A DNA stretch of 64,000 bases from Anaeramoeba flamelloides (Eukaryota > Metamonada > Anaeramoebidae), in assembly GCA_027625915.1 (NCBI GenBank), contig JANTQA010000075.1, forward strand, positions 248,001 to 312,000. Reading direction: 5' to 3'. Below the pieces are notes generated by a model, which made no database searches, was not told where the DNA came from, and saw only the letters and a list, made by a program, of their open reading frames with translations. Positions 46,423 through 58,692 of this stretch are shown in pieces. Position numbers and translations under genes: made by a program. Position 1 is the first letter of the stretch; every line of letters starts with the position of its first letter.

Positions 46423-47794
46423 GGGAGTAGCTACACCAAAAGACATGATAAAAATTTGAGAGAGATGAGATAAGAACATTTTATTTCAGTGGCGTGTGAT
46501 CGTAGATTCTCTAAAAATTTTTTTAAAAAAATTATTTGATATTTTTTTTTTATAATGTTCAACAATTAAAAAAAAAAAGATTATATTGATAAAATAGTTT
46601 TATTATTATTATTATTATTTTATTAAAATAAACTTAATTCCATTAATTTGGACACAGTTTAAACCTTTGGAAAAATAACAATAACATAGTTTACATCCAA
46701 TAGGAAATTAATTTAAATTCAACAAACTATTTCATTTTTTGTCTTTTTTGTTTTTGTTTTCATTTTCTTTTTTTCAGTTACTTAATCTGTCTAGTTAGAT
46801 CTGAAAATTTTTTATAGATGGTTGATAGATGGTTACAGTTGAGTTTCTTAAATTGAAAAATCCACATACAAAGGGTGCATGGTATCTTATCATTTGATCG
46901 ATCAACCATTGTTGGTGTAATTTTAACAAATCTACCAATATATTTTTTGTTCAAACTCTTTAATTTCAGCTCGTATCCTTATTTTGGACACTTGTTTTGA
47001 TTTTTTGTTTTATATTGTTTTCTTATATTTGGATGAAAATGATTAATTAAAAAACCATTAATACTATGTTACTTAAATATGGTTTTATATTACGTTTGGA
47101 AAAATATCATAAATTGAATTTTTGTTTTCACTATTTTTGATTTTAGATGTGTCCAAATTTTTGGAATTGGGTTTAGTTTTTTTTTTTTGGGAGAAGATAA
47201 TTTCAGATTCTTATAATAAAACTTATAGCTATTTTGTGGTTTAAACTTTGATAACATATAATCATATTCACTTCTCATATTCCACTAAATCCAACTATTT
47301 AAAATCCTAACAAGTAATAATTTGACTAAATTATTCTTTTTTTGGAATCTTCTAGCTATTTAAGTCCCATTTATGTTTCCTTTTATGATTCTTTCAATTG
47401 TAATATTGTTGTTCTTTTTAAACAAAATCCATTAATTCGAAATGTCACAAATAAAAAAATATTTCTAATTGCTTTATGTTGTCAGGATTAAAAAAATCTC
47501 AAAAATGATGAAAAAATAAAAAAAGGAAAAAATTAAATGCCATAATAGAATGTTGAGAGAAGGATAAAAGATAAGTCATTCAACATTCAAAACACTATTT
47601 TAAGCAATTCAACTCAACATTCTATTGTGGCAATTTCTTTGAGACTTTGAAAAAAAAATTAAAAAAATTTAATGAATGAAGTAATTTAAATAATAAAAAT
47701 CAATGAGATACAACCAGAGTAAAAAATGTTATTTTCTGATCCTCTTCAGAAATGCAAAAAAGTGAAAAATTTTTCCTTTACCGTGGCTACTCCC
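46423..47794. mobile_element. 1.37-kb TTAA-flanked DNA transposon relative, copy 2
   Basis: TTAA flanks, ends GGGAGTAGCTACACC and, from the right, GGGAGTAGCCACGG. The interior aligns with 27341..28662 in opposite orientation, including ATCAGAAAATAACATTTTTT and GACATGATAAAAATTTGAGA. On the minus strand 47090..47278 is a 62-codon frame (SEYDYMLSKFKPQNSY, LNPIPKIWTHLKSKI) matching broken frames of copy 1, the likely residue of a transposase. The termini look whole; the coding part is degenerate. Confidence 0.77.
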
Positions 47795-47798
47795 TTAA

Positions 47799-48428
47799 GA
47801 TTAAAATTCTCATAATTCAATCGGTCAAGATTTAGGTACCAACAAGAAAAGTATAAATATTGTTTTTAAATCACTTCTTCAGACTTTTTTTACACCTAGA
47901 TTTATCACATACCCTTTTTGTCGATTGACATTTCCAAAAAAAAACGGACAACTAAGTCTCAAAATTAATCTCTTACAGAGACACCAAACTTCAACAGATA
48001 TTCTCACCCTTACATTAGAATATTTTTTTTACGACAAATATGTAAATAATTCGACAGTTTTTTAATCCTTTATAGTTTTAGATCAAGCAAAAAAGATAGA
48101 TTTTATCCTATATCTAACATTGAATAAAAATGTTAATAAAGTGTTTAGTAGATAACACTGATGAATGCTCAGACCAAATAACTTCTTTGTGGTGCAAGTT
48201 AAAAAATCATACTTTTGAGAAACAAGTCCCAATTGGAAAAAGTCAACCTTGATTAGAATGAACAGTAAATTGAAAAAAAATACAACAATAAGTCAAAAGG
48301 GGTTTGTATTTTAAATTATCATAATAAAAAAAATATTTAAAATAAAAATCTACTTTTGTCAAAAGATCATTTTTTAATAGTTTTTTTGGATCGCAATCAA
48401 ACCAAACCTGAGAAAAAAAAAATACAAA
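47799..48428. other. upstream region of the LysM-TLDc gene
   Basis: AT-rich DNA with no recognised gene, element or promoter motif. Confidence 0.4.
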
Positions 48429-50739
48429 ATGTTTACAGATCCAATGCTGTTACCCAACTCATTTAAAAGCAAGGAGAAAAAAATTATTGAATATGTTGTC
48501 CAACCACAAGAAACTCTTTCAAGTATTGCAATCAGATTTGGGATGAATATTGGTAAATTAAAAACTTTGAATCGGTTATATACGAACAGAATCTTTTCAG
48601 GAAAAAAGCTTTTTGTTTTTGAACCTGAAGAAAAAACCAGGGTCAATAATAAAAACCAATCTGTTGATGAACTAAACAACAAATCAAAAACAAATCCAAT
48701 AATTGACAAAAAAGAACAGATCTTGAAAAAAAGATCAAAAATTAAAACCATAATGCACCCCGTGACATTTGTCTCAAAGGACTCACAATTAGTTGAAGGC
48801 CAGATCGTTGTTTCACCTTTTTTATTTGTTTTTAAGCCTAAATTCAGTAAGTGTTTTTATTATTGAGAAAAATCTTTCTTGTTCAAAAAAAAAAAAAAAA
48901 AAATTTCAATTTTCCAACAACTTCACAACAACAATTCAACACATTTTGTATTTTTGTTAGTCTACAACACCAATTTTTTTTATTATTTCTTCATATGATT
49001 TGAATTAATTTTTTATTTTTCTTTCTTATTTCTTCTTTTTGAATTTCCCTTATTCAAACAAAAAAAAAAAAAATTTATTTTCAAATAATACTGTATTAAA
49101 CTTTGAATGTTGTCTCTTCAAAGATCTTGAAGACAAAGAAAATTTTAAATATTTGTCCCAGTATTTGGTTAGCTATGAAATTGAATCAGTCATACAGGCG
49201 AAAATAGTTGAAGAATATTCAGAAAGAGCTGAAAGTTCTGGAAATGAATTTAAACCAACACCAATAAGTTCTGAGTCAAGCACGGAGGATTTTCAAAAAA
49301 TTGCCAAGCAAAAATTGAAATTAAAAAAAGGTACAAAGAGCAATTTAGTTGATTTAGAGCCATTGGATGGCCGAACTATTCAAGTACCTGAACACTCAAT
49401 AATTTTAAATTCGGATTCCGAAGAGGACAATAATGAAAAGGAAATCGAAACAAAAGAAAAGAAAAATGAAAAGGAAATAGGAACTGAGGAAAAGGAATCG
49501 GAAATAAAAGTGGAAATAAAAAAGGAAATAAAAAAGGAGGGTCAAAATAAAAATGAAATAAAAATGAACATTGAAATAGAAAAAAACGATAAAGAAAAAC
49601 AAAAAGAACATGATCAAGAAATCAATGGAGAAGAAGAAAAGGAAGAAGAAAAAAGCAAAGATCAAATTAATAGTAATAATGAATTAGAATCGAAGGGTGT
49701 CTTAAAAATATACATTTCAAATCATTTAGCACCACTTGTTTTTAAAGGGAAGACTACTGATTTTAATGTTCTCCAATTCCAGCTCAATAAGATAATTTCG
49801 ATAATTTATGAAACAAAAAACGAAGAGCGAGTAGAAAGGCATTTTAAACATGTCGAAGAAATCAAGGAAAGAGAAAAGCTCAGACGAAAAAAAGAGCAAA
49901 AAAAACTCCTGAACCAAATGAAAAAGTTTTTTTCAGATTTTGGTAGCAAATCTCAAAAATCCAAAAGAAAAAAAAAATTGAAAAATCAAAATGCCGATCC
50001 TTTATTTTCAGATTTTTCAGATGACGAAACCGAAATGATCGGAGAATCAAAATTTCTTAAAAAAACGCATATCGAAGCAATCACAAAGGCACTGCCATTA
50101 AAATTTTCTTTGTCCACTTGGAAATTGGTCTACTCTTCATTGGAAGACGGCTTCTCATTAACCACTTTTTTTGATCATGCATCAAAATATAAAAACTCTC
50201 TATTTGTCATCCAAAATGAAAATTCCGAAATATGCGGCGCCTATATTTCCACAAATTGGAGACAAGCCAAATCTTATTATGGGAATTCTCAAATGTTTCT
50301 ATTCACTTTTTTGAAAAAGTTTAAAGTTTTTCGTCCTTCAAATAAAAACGATTTCTTTGTAAATTCTTCTAAAAATGGAATAAGCTTTGGTGGCGGGTAA
50401 ACTTTTTTTTTTTTTTTTTTTTTGGTCTTTTTGAATTTTATTCACTTTTTTTTTTAATTATAATTATTCATAGACAACAATTTTTATTTATTTTTTATTT
50501 TTTCTCAATTTTAACTTTGTTATGTATTTTATATTGGTTTTGTTTATGTTTTTGATTACTTTTTGTATTTTTATTATTTTCTTTCTTTTCATTTTTTTAG
50601 GAATGCTCCTGCTTTGTGGCTTGATTCAAATTTAGATAATGCAACAACTGAAATTTCAGATACATATGATAATCACCTTTTATGCAGCAAACCCGAATTT
50701 CATGTTATACATATCGAGGTATGGGCTTTTGTAAATTAA
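48429..50739 (+). CDS. OXR1: OXR1/NCOA7-type LysM-GRAM-like-TLDc protein
   Basis: Eukaryotic OXR1/NCOA7 proteins protect against oxidative stress, and their TLDc domain binds and disassembles V-ATPase. Inferred exons are 48429..48846, 49124..50396 and 50601..50739, 1830 nt and 609 residues. LysM spans residues ~20-64 (YVVQPQETLSSIAIRFGMNI). A GRAM-like segment follows (~105-175: MHPVTFVSKDSQ, EGQIVVSPFLFVFKP, then YLVSYEIESVIQA across intron 1). Residues ~242-322 are a Lys/Glu low-complexity linker. TLDc is ~447-609: FSLSTWKLVYSSLEDGFSLT, GAYISTNWRQAKSYYG, FLFTFLKKFKVFRPSNKNDF, GISFGGGNAPALWLDSNLDN and terminal FHVIHIEVWAF. The GGG|NAPALWLD junction restores the family motif. The acceptor of exon 2 (AG at 49122..49123) is chosen because it keeps frame and aligns with GRAM spacing, but it is the least certain join. 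The symbol denotes the family. Confidence 0.9.
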
Positions 50740-52431
50740 GAGAATATTGTTTTTTAAAAATATATTTTTTTAACAATTTATTAAATATAATTACTAATAT
50801 ATTAAAATATTTTTAAAAAGGGTCAATTTTATTCAAAATATCTGTTTTTATTTTTATTTAATGTAAAAATAATCCTGAGGAAATTTTTTTATCCTTTTAT
50901 TATAAAGAATAATAAAATATCAATTTTTATAATTTTTCCATTTGTTACTTTTTTGAGTTGGTTTTTTTTTTATCTTTAACAAGAATATTTCTTTTTTGAT
51001 TATTTATTAAAAAGTAGAGAAGAAGATATATAATCAATGATGTGGTTCTGATCAGGTTGGTAAATTATTGAAGAAATGAAAGTTTAGTTGCAATTTAACT
51101 GATTTTTATGTTCAAATATTTGTGTTGGGTTTAGCTTTTGATGGGTTAAGATATAAATACTGATACTAGAGTAAAATTCTACCCTGTATTCTCTTACTCA
51201 TATCAGGTATATGACCGTGACTATTTAGAAATTTCATTAATAATTGTATAATATGAAACAACCACGTACTTTTTTCAAAGTCAGATTACAAAACAACATA
51301 TAAAAAAAAAATTTTTTTTTTCCTTTTCTTTCTCACTTCATGATCATGAAAAAATTTTTTCAAAAAAAAAATCTCAAATATTTTCTAATTTTACTCTTTT
51401 TAATAACTTTGATTATAATAAACACTATTGATTAATAAAAGATGTTTGATCAACAAATATTATTTAAGATATTTTTCAATTTAAGTTGGAAAATCAAATT
51501 TTCCAGGTTCTATTAATATTTTTTTTTTCAATTTAAGAGTAAAAAATGAATATGTATTCTTTACAGAAAAGAAATCATTTTATTATGCTTTAAAAACTTG
51601 ACAAACATGATTAATATCTTTTACATCGGCAATCGATTATTTAGACTTTTAAAGAATTATTTGTTTATTTAAATTGGTAAAAATATTTTTTTTTTTGGTT
51701 TCCGGTTAGGTTTTTTTTAATTTTTGAAATAAACTGAAAATTTAATAAATTTTCGGTTTATTCCAAAAAGTAAAAAAAATGCCGTTAGGTTTTCCAAAAT
51801 TAAAAAGAATTGAGTAAAATCTAAGATTTTACCGATTTTTTTTTAATTCTAGAAAACCTAGGCATTTAAAGGACTTTTTCATTGGGTTTTTCGGAATTTA
51901 AAAGAATGGAATAAAATCATAGATTTTTCTCAATTCTTTTGAATTCCTAAAAACTACCGTTAGCTTTTATTGAGTTTTTTGTTTATTTTTACAATCAATG
52001 AGTTTTACAGATAAAACAGAAAACACTCAAGAAAGGCGCTGTTTGATTTTTTTTTTTTACTTTTTGAAATAAAAAACAAAATTAAGAAATTTTCTTTTCA
52101 TTTCAAAAATTAAAAAAAAACCTAGGCACTCTACGGCACTTGAAGGACACTTTATTTAGGTTTTCTTGAGTTTTCTGTTGATTTGGAATATGGATAAATT
52201 TTATAAATAAAAAAGAAAACCTCAAGAAAACCTAGGCAATTGACTGATACTTTCATTAGTTTTATTTTAATTTTTGTAATAAACGTATAATTAAATAAAT
52301 TTTTGGTCTATTTCAAAAAGTAAAAATATCTCTAGGGCACTTCCAATAATTATTATCAGTTTATTTTTTCCTAATTTGAGTTTTTTTAGATTTCAAAGAG
52401 TGTTTTAAAAACTGTTAGCTACAGTCAGTTT
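50740..52431. other. repeat-rich intergenic DNA
   Basis: The second half (about 51668..52340) is a patchwork of palindromic units related to 14945..15035, with AATAAACTGAAAATTTA, AAAACCTAGGCA and GAAAACCTAGGCAATT recurring. The first half shows nothing recognisable. A possible alternative OXR1 end exon near 54308 was rejected. Confidence 0.5.
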
Positions 52432-52619
52432 CACTTTTAAGGCACAAACTTTCAACGAAATTTAAGTCACAAAAAAATTCTCAAATTAAAACAAAAAATT
52501 TGAAATTTCATTTTTTACAATTTATTTTTACTAGACTTTGAATTTTGTGTCTTAATTTGAGATTTTTTTTGTGCCTTAAATTTCATTGAAAGTTTGTGCC
52601 TTAAAAGTGAAACTGACTG
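52432..52619. mobile_element. Tc1/mariner-like palindromic MITE, copy 3
   Basis: TA-flanked, ends CAGTCAGTTTCACTTTTAAG and the perfect complement on the right. The inner halves pair through GGCACAAACTTTCAA and TTGAAAGTTTGTGCC. One of the two best-preserved copies. Confidence 0.85.
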
Positions 52620-53059
52620 TATTGTCTATTCAAAAAAAATATGCTAAAGTTGAGTTTATATAAAATTCATTATCACATCCAGTTAAAATTTTTTACCCTA
52701 AAATAGACCTTTTTTATAGGCTAGAGACTTTTAAAAAACTAAGTGTTGTTAACAACAAAAAATAAAACTTCCTCAAGATTTTATGAATTGATATGTAGAA
52801 GATAGTGTGAATAAACTCAATTAACAAGTAGGAAATGATAATTAAAGTGTTAGGTTTGTCTAGCTTGGAATTTTCATTTTATTATTTCATATTAATGTTG
52901 TATTTTATCAAAAATAACATTTTTTTTTTTTTTTTTTTTAGAAGAAAAGGAGAGCTCTGTGATTATTTATATTTTTTTCTACATTATAAATAGGATAAAG
53001 AATCCAAGTGGTGAAGGGTTATATTAAAATATGTTGTATTTTTATTCAATTCCTTTATG

Positions 53060-53253
53060 TTCAGTTCCACTTTTAAGACACAAACCTGCAACGGAATTTA
53101 AGGCACAATAAAAATCTCAAATTAAGGCACAAAATTCGGATTCTAGTAAAATAAATTGTAAAAAAAAAATATACAAATTACGTGACTTAATTTGAGATTT
53201 TTTTGTACCTTAAATTTCGTTTGAAGTTTGTGCCTTAAAAATGAAACTGACTG
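53060..53253. mobile_element. Tc1/mariner-like palindromic MITE, copy 4
   Basis: The right end GAAACTGACTG plus TA is intact. The left end is worn (TTCAGTTCCACTTTTAAGAC). Interior as in the other copies. Confidence 0.75.
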
Positions 53254-53255
53254 TA

Positions 53256-56200
53256 TATAAATAATAATTATTATAAAACTACATTTTTTAAATTTAGAAA
53301 AATTTGATTATTCAGATGGTGAATACTTTTTCGAGAATTCAAAGGATTAGAGAAAAACCTTATTTTTTAAATACTTCCTTTAAATTCTTGAAAAAATCAG
53401 AACTGATAAGAGGAGTTGATAACTCCTCTATTAAATGATAAACATAATATATTTATTTTTTTAATTTTTTATTTACAAATGTGTTTTTTTTTTTAAGTTG
53501 AAAAAATCTCAAAGAGGAATTTTATTTTATTATATTTATATATACTATAATTTTTTTCTCTATTTATTATTTTTAAAGTTATTTTTTTTTTATTTAATTC
53601 AAATAATTAAAGATAAAAAATAATGATTTGTTAATTTTAGTTATTTTATTTTTATGAAAAAAAAATCCAGTTTAATTGTTAAAAAGAGAATTATCCCAAA
53701 AGTTGAGATTTGATATAAAAATATTTTTTTAAATAGTCCAATTTTTAAAATTCATATATAAAAATAAATAATTGAGCATCTTTTCTAAATTTTTTTTAAT
53801 TAAAATAAAGTCAAAATATTTTATTGATTTAATTTATTTTAAGAGGAGTAAACTTTCAAGTATTTTATAAAAGGAAAAAAAATTAAAAATTATTTTTATA
53901 AGTAAAAGAAATAAGAAAATTAATAATAATAAATAAATAAATTTATTAGAAGTAGTTCAAATAGGTTTCTCGGAAACTATCTTAAAAATTTTGATCATAT
54001 ATATACTTACACAAAAAATAACCTAATTTTTATTTTATTTGTAAAATTTATTAAATTTGTATAATATTTCAAATCAAGAAACACATAATAACCTTTTTTT
54101 CTAAACCTTATATTTTTTTTATCAATACATAATTAAACATAAACAGTTGGTTGATAAATTATTTTTATAAAAAATCCAGTTGAGGTTTAATTTAGATGAA
54201 TTTATTTGTATCTAAGTAAATTACCTTCTTCTCTGTATTTATTAATAAACGAGGGGTCTCTTTTTTTAATACACTTTATTTTTTTTTTTTTTTCTTTATT
54301 TTTTTAGGAATGTCAATTTGGAAAATAAAAATTGAAATTCAAAATCAACACAAAGAAAATTGATTCTTTGGAATTTCTTTTAAATTTCAGAAAATTACTC
54401 TTAAAAAATCGTAATGTAAGCAATTTTAATTTTCAAAAAGGAATTGTGTAATTTTACACAGGATATTAAATGAAAGATACCAATTTTTTTGAACATTTTA
54501 TTTTTTGGGAATAAATATATATAGTGAGATCAGGTATTTTTAATTATGAACACCAACCCAAATCGGGAGTTAATTATTCCAATTATGTCTTAACAGTCTA
54601 AGTTTTGGTTGAGACTGAAAAAAAAGTGAATTTTTCATTTTTGGCTTGGTAAACTTTGAGTGAAATTATGTCTATATTATCAAAATTAACAGATTTATTA
54701 AATTTTGAGTAAAAAATTCAAAATTTCTTTCAAAGTATCTCTTTTAAATTTTAATACAACATGTAAAATAAATTCTACAGTAAATTATTGTCTTAAGTGT
54801 GGGAATAATTATCTTATTCATTATATAATTACGCTGAAATGATGTATAAGGAAAGAAAAAATATAATTGTAGTTTTGATGATTACATATATTATCATGAT
54901 ATTAACATTTAATTGTTGATAATATTAAAAAATCGCGATTAATCCTCCTTTATTGTGAAAAAAACATAAAATGGAGAAATTCAATATTATCTCTATAAAA
55001 TAAAAATTGCCGAAAAAATGAAAAATTATTTTTTTTGAAATCACCTTAAAAAATCTCTTGTATTTAACAAATCCTTGGCAACTTTACAATTATTTTCCCC
55101 TCTAAACATGTTAGAAAGTGTTTGAAAGGCATAAACTAAATTCCATAATAAATGACCCAATTTTTATTAATTTTTTTTTTTTTTTTACTTTTTTTTTATT
55201 TTAACTTTAGACGAACAACAAATATTTCTAGTGTAAAGAATTGACTAGGACAATAGTAATTTTTTTATTATTATTTATAACTTCAATATATAAAAGTATT
55301 TATATTCAAAATTTGATTTTTAATGGGCCAATAATTTTGAAATGAAGTTTATATCTTTATATAAGGATGGAGGATGTTTGTAATAGAAAAAAAAATTATT
55401 TTTTTTCATTTTTTTGTTTTTACAATTATAAAATCTCAAACGAATATTATGATCAAACTAATAATAACCCATTTCGCCAATATACTTGAATATAAAATAT
55501 ATGTGTTTTTTTAAAATGGAGTTATTATCTTCTCAAGTTAAATAACCAGAAAAAATAAAAGTAATTTTCCTTCTTCTAGGTGATCGATCAAATAAAAACC
55601 TTAAAACTTTCTAGTTGTGTTTTCTGCTCAATATAAAAGATATTAAAAAAAAGAATAAGAAGATAATGAACAATTGTCCAAAAAATCTTAATAATTGGTG
55701 ATCATCTGGCAAGGATGTTGTGAAAGCTTTTGAAACGTTATCCAACCCCATTCAGATTTCATAGAATATTGAAAATATTTACACCCAAAAACACATTCTT
55801 TAAAGAACGAGTGAAGGGTTGGTTGTTTTAGAAACTCTTTTATTCAACACAATTTACAACACCATGATTGACTGAGAAAATCATTTATTTCTCTTTAGTT
55901 ATCATTGTTGTTGATCTAAAAAGATCTGTAGGTTTGTAAACCAAATTAAAAGAATATACTATAAAACTCTTTGATCAAGTCCTTGATTAAATCAAGTATC
56001 TTTTTTTGTTGTTTTTTCAAAAGTATAACTTTTAATCACATATTCTGTTTTTTGATCTAAAAAAATTCTTTCGTTTAAAATATTTCAAAATTAGCACCAA
56101 AAAGCCATCAACTGTTTTTTCGCGATTACTTTTTAATCACTATATTTTGGAATTTATCACGATTTTTGAATAATTATCGCTATTTTATAGAATATCGCAA

Positions 56201-56576
56201 TTTGTTATATTCTCGCGATAATATTGAATATCGTGGTTTTCTCAAATATCGCGTTTATTTAAAGATAATGACTTTTTGTAAATTTATGGTTACTTAAGCA
56301 TAGATATCATCAAAACCTCTAACAATAGTGTTATTCATTTATAATTTTCTTATCAATTCAAAATTAATCCAAAAGTTATAAAAAAAATAAATGTATTTTA
56401 TTCTAAAATTTTATTTTAATAGTATTTAATTTGAATAAAATTATTAATGTTATCCAAAAATTAATTAAAAAAAAAAAAATTTGAGAGAGTTTTAAAAGTT
56501 TTATAAAACTATTTAAATATTATTTTAAAAATTAGAGATAATAAAATAATTTCTCCCATAATTGTTTTGCAAATTC
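53256..56576. other. gene-poor AT-rich region
   Basis: Long T and A runs and no gene recognised. Two items stand out: a ~90-bp dispersed repeat near 55250..55345 and an ATCGC-rich patch at 56115..56260, both listed separately or under findings. Confidence 0.45.
56115..56260. repeat. cluster of ATCGC/GCGAT motifs
   Basis: In ~145 bp the words TCGCGAT, ATCACGAT, TATCGCT, TATCGCA, TCGCGATAA, TATCGTGG and TATCGCG occur at roughly 20-30-bp spacing. CpG is otherwise rare in this AT-rich DNA. Function unknown. Confidence 0.55.
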
Positions 56577-56812
56577 ATATAAGCTTAATTTCAAAAATAG
56601 GGGCAGATTTTTCATCAGTAAAAAATTTGTTTAATTGTTTTTTTTTTTTTTGAATAATAAGAATGTATTTTACGAACGTGTTTCGAGAGAATAACCAATA
56701 TAGATTAATAAATAAAAATATAGTCTAATCATTGTATTTTTTAAAATACCAAATGAAAAAAGAAAAAAATAATAATAAAAAAGTTTGTCCCTAATTTTGT
56801 CATTTGGCTTAT
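56577..56812. mobile_element. dispersed repeat / MITE, second copy
   Basis: Same-strand homologue of 26388..26655 without the (TA)n expansion. Sub-terminal inverted ends CAAAAATAGGGGCAGA and GTCCCTAATTTTG are better preserved here. Confidence 0.6.
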
Positions 56813-57105
56813 TCCTTTTCGATTTTGTTTTTGCTTAAATGTAGATATAATAATATAGATATAATAATATATATATATATATATATATAACTATATAAAA
56901 GTGAAAAAATCATAAATATTATTACAAAACAAAGGTTGTATTATATATAAAATTTTAATAATAAATATCGTCTTTTTAAAAAAAAAAAGTGCATCTTTTG
57001 TGTAATTTTTTTTTGAAAAGACTGATGTTTATATGTATATATAATAAGTTTGTAGATATACAATTATATAAATAAATATTAATTTTTTAAAAAGTCTTGA
57101 AATTC

Positions 57106-58692
57106 TCAATTAATTTTTCGAAATCTTTTGTGTATATTTTGTATTGGTTTATTTTCAAGTGGTTGTATTCCAGTTTTTCTTTTTCTTTCATTCATTGAAT
57201 TAATTTGATTAATTGGGTTAATTTGTGTCAATTGGTTTATTTGATTAATTTGTGTAAATTGATTTATTTGATTCATTTCACTGATTTTGCTGATTTTGCT
57301 TATCTCACCTATTTGGTTTATTTGGCCAATTTGGTTGATTTGTTTTTTTTGATTCTTTGGATCAATATCAATTTTTTCGTCTTCAAGAATCACAATTTCA
57401 ACATCTAAATCTTTTTCCTTTGATGATGATGATGATGATGATGATGAAGAAGATAGTGATGATTTCCCCTGTTTGTTTGTTGGATTTTCCCATTCACCGT
57501 TTGGGAACAGTGTTATTTCCTGAGCTTGTTGTTTTTCTGTTTCATTCAGAATATTTTGAATTAAACCATCGATCATTAAGTGTTCAACTTTTAAGATTTT
57601 TTCACAGCAGGGGCAGTTAAAAATTTGGTTTTCAATTGCAAACCTTAAAAAGCATTCAAGATCAAAGCATTGGATGTGGGTACAATTGATCCCTTTTGAG
57701 GGTATTGATATTCTTTTTCTTCCTAATGGGCAGATCAATGAAAATGAGATCGACATTTGTTGAAGATCATCAACCAAATCTTGATTGAATTTGATTTGGT
57801 TATCGCTATTTGTTTTTTGGCTTGTATTGTTTCCCCAGCCAAGTGTTTTTTTAATTTTCGATAGGCTTTCGTTCGGTTGGGAAGTTGAGAGCTGTTTAAT
57901 TGAATTAATAACTTGCTTGATTGAATTTTGGGTCACAAAATTCTTGACCTCAAGATATTGGATAGCAAAAACCGCAATGATGCCTCTTTTTTTCGTTCGG
58001 ACAATAAGCTCGTTTCTTTGCTGGTCGAAGGTATTTAAATCCAACTTTAGTGGGACAGAAAAGGACGTGTTAATTTCCTTTTTGTTGATCTTGATCGAAA
58101 TGATCGAATTTTTGGGATTTAATTGTGGGCTTTGCAAAGACATAATTACATTGTCTGGCGAGTTTCGTTTGCCTTTGTCTCGGTTCACTTTCAGATTTAG
58201 TACGTAAATATAGGGCGATAAGCCAAGCTTTTTGGCACGCCGCTTTTCTCGTTCAATTTTCTTCTTGGACAAAAAAAACGTCACAGGCGTTTGGTGGTCC
58301 AACACAATCGGCCCGATAAACGGTGGCATGCTAGCTTTCGAAAAAATCTTGTCACCAAATAAAAGAACCCGGATGACATCATATGACAATTTTTTGTTCT
58401 CTCGATAGAAGTCTTTCAAATTCCTATATGATCGCTTCGTCCTTTGATCTGTTAAAGATTCGATCTCACGATCAAGCTGTTTTTCATTCTGCGCCTCTTC
58501 TTCTTCATGCGTTTTTTCTTTGTTGGTTTTATCTTCATCGTTGAGATCAATTTCTGTTGGCTGGTTCAGACTATTGTTATAAAAGGGTGTAGGGAAGGTG
58601 AATAATTGATCATTAGAAATCGCTTCTTCACTTTGCGAGTGGATTCCAAAATTTGTTGTTAAATTGAAAACGTTTGGTGGGTTATTTGTCAT
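57106..58692 (-). CDS. PIAS/SIZ-type SP-RING SUMO E3 ligase
   Basis: SUMO ligase, acting with UBC9, usually nuclear. Single exon, 528 residues. The N terminus is low-complexity and acidic. A PINIT-like region covers about 90-255 (LSYDVIRVLLFGDKIFSKAS, PPFIGPIVLDHQTPVTFFL, RGIIAVFAIQYLEVKNFV). The SP-RING at ~316-385 reads SLICPLGRKRISIPSKGINC, THIQCFDLECFLRFA, FNCPCCEKILKVEHLMIDGL; the usual Trp before CPxC is Phe. A Ser run is followed by VEIVILEDEKIDID, a textbook SUMO-interacting motif with acidic tail. The C terminus has NQI-type short repeats and basic ends (NERKRK) that may act as an NLS. No SAP domain is visible at the N terminus, unlike most PIAS/SIZ proteins. The central part (about 58100..58450) is GC-richer than its ends. 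Confidence 0.9.
   Translation of the reverse strand: MTNNPPNVFNLTTNFGIHSQSEEAISNDQLFTFPTPFYNNSLNQPTEIDLNDEDKTNKEKTHEEEEAQNEKQLDREIESLTDQRTKRSYRNLKDFYRENKKLSYDVIRVLLFGDKIFSKASMPPFIGPIVLDHQTPVTFFLSKKKIEREKRRAKKLGLSPYIYVLNLKVNRDKGKRNSPDNVIMSLQSPQLNPKNSIISIKINKKEINTSFSVPLKLDLNTFDQQRNELIVRTKKRGIIAVFAIQYLEVKNFVTQNSIKQVINSIKQLSTSQPNESLSKIKKTLGWGNNTSQKTNSDNQIKFNQDLVDDLQQMSISFSLICPLGRKRISIPSKGINCTHIQCFDLECFLRFAIENQIFNCPCCEKILKVEHLMIDGLIQNILNETEKQQAQEITLFPNGEWENPTNKQGKSSLSSSSSSSSSSSKEKDLDVEIVILEDEKIDIDPKNQKKQINQIGQINQIGEISKISKISEMNQINQFTQINQINQLTQINPINQINSMNERKRKTGIQPLENKPIQNIHKRFRKIN

Noticed and set aside
54301-54332. AG followed by a short in-frame end (GAATGTCAATTTGGAAAA then TAA) as a possible last exon of the OXR1 gene
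   Set aside because: The frame through EVWAFVN at 50739 already gives the normal TLDc C terminus; the alternative needs a 3.6-kb intron and destroys EVWAF.
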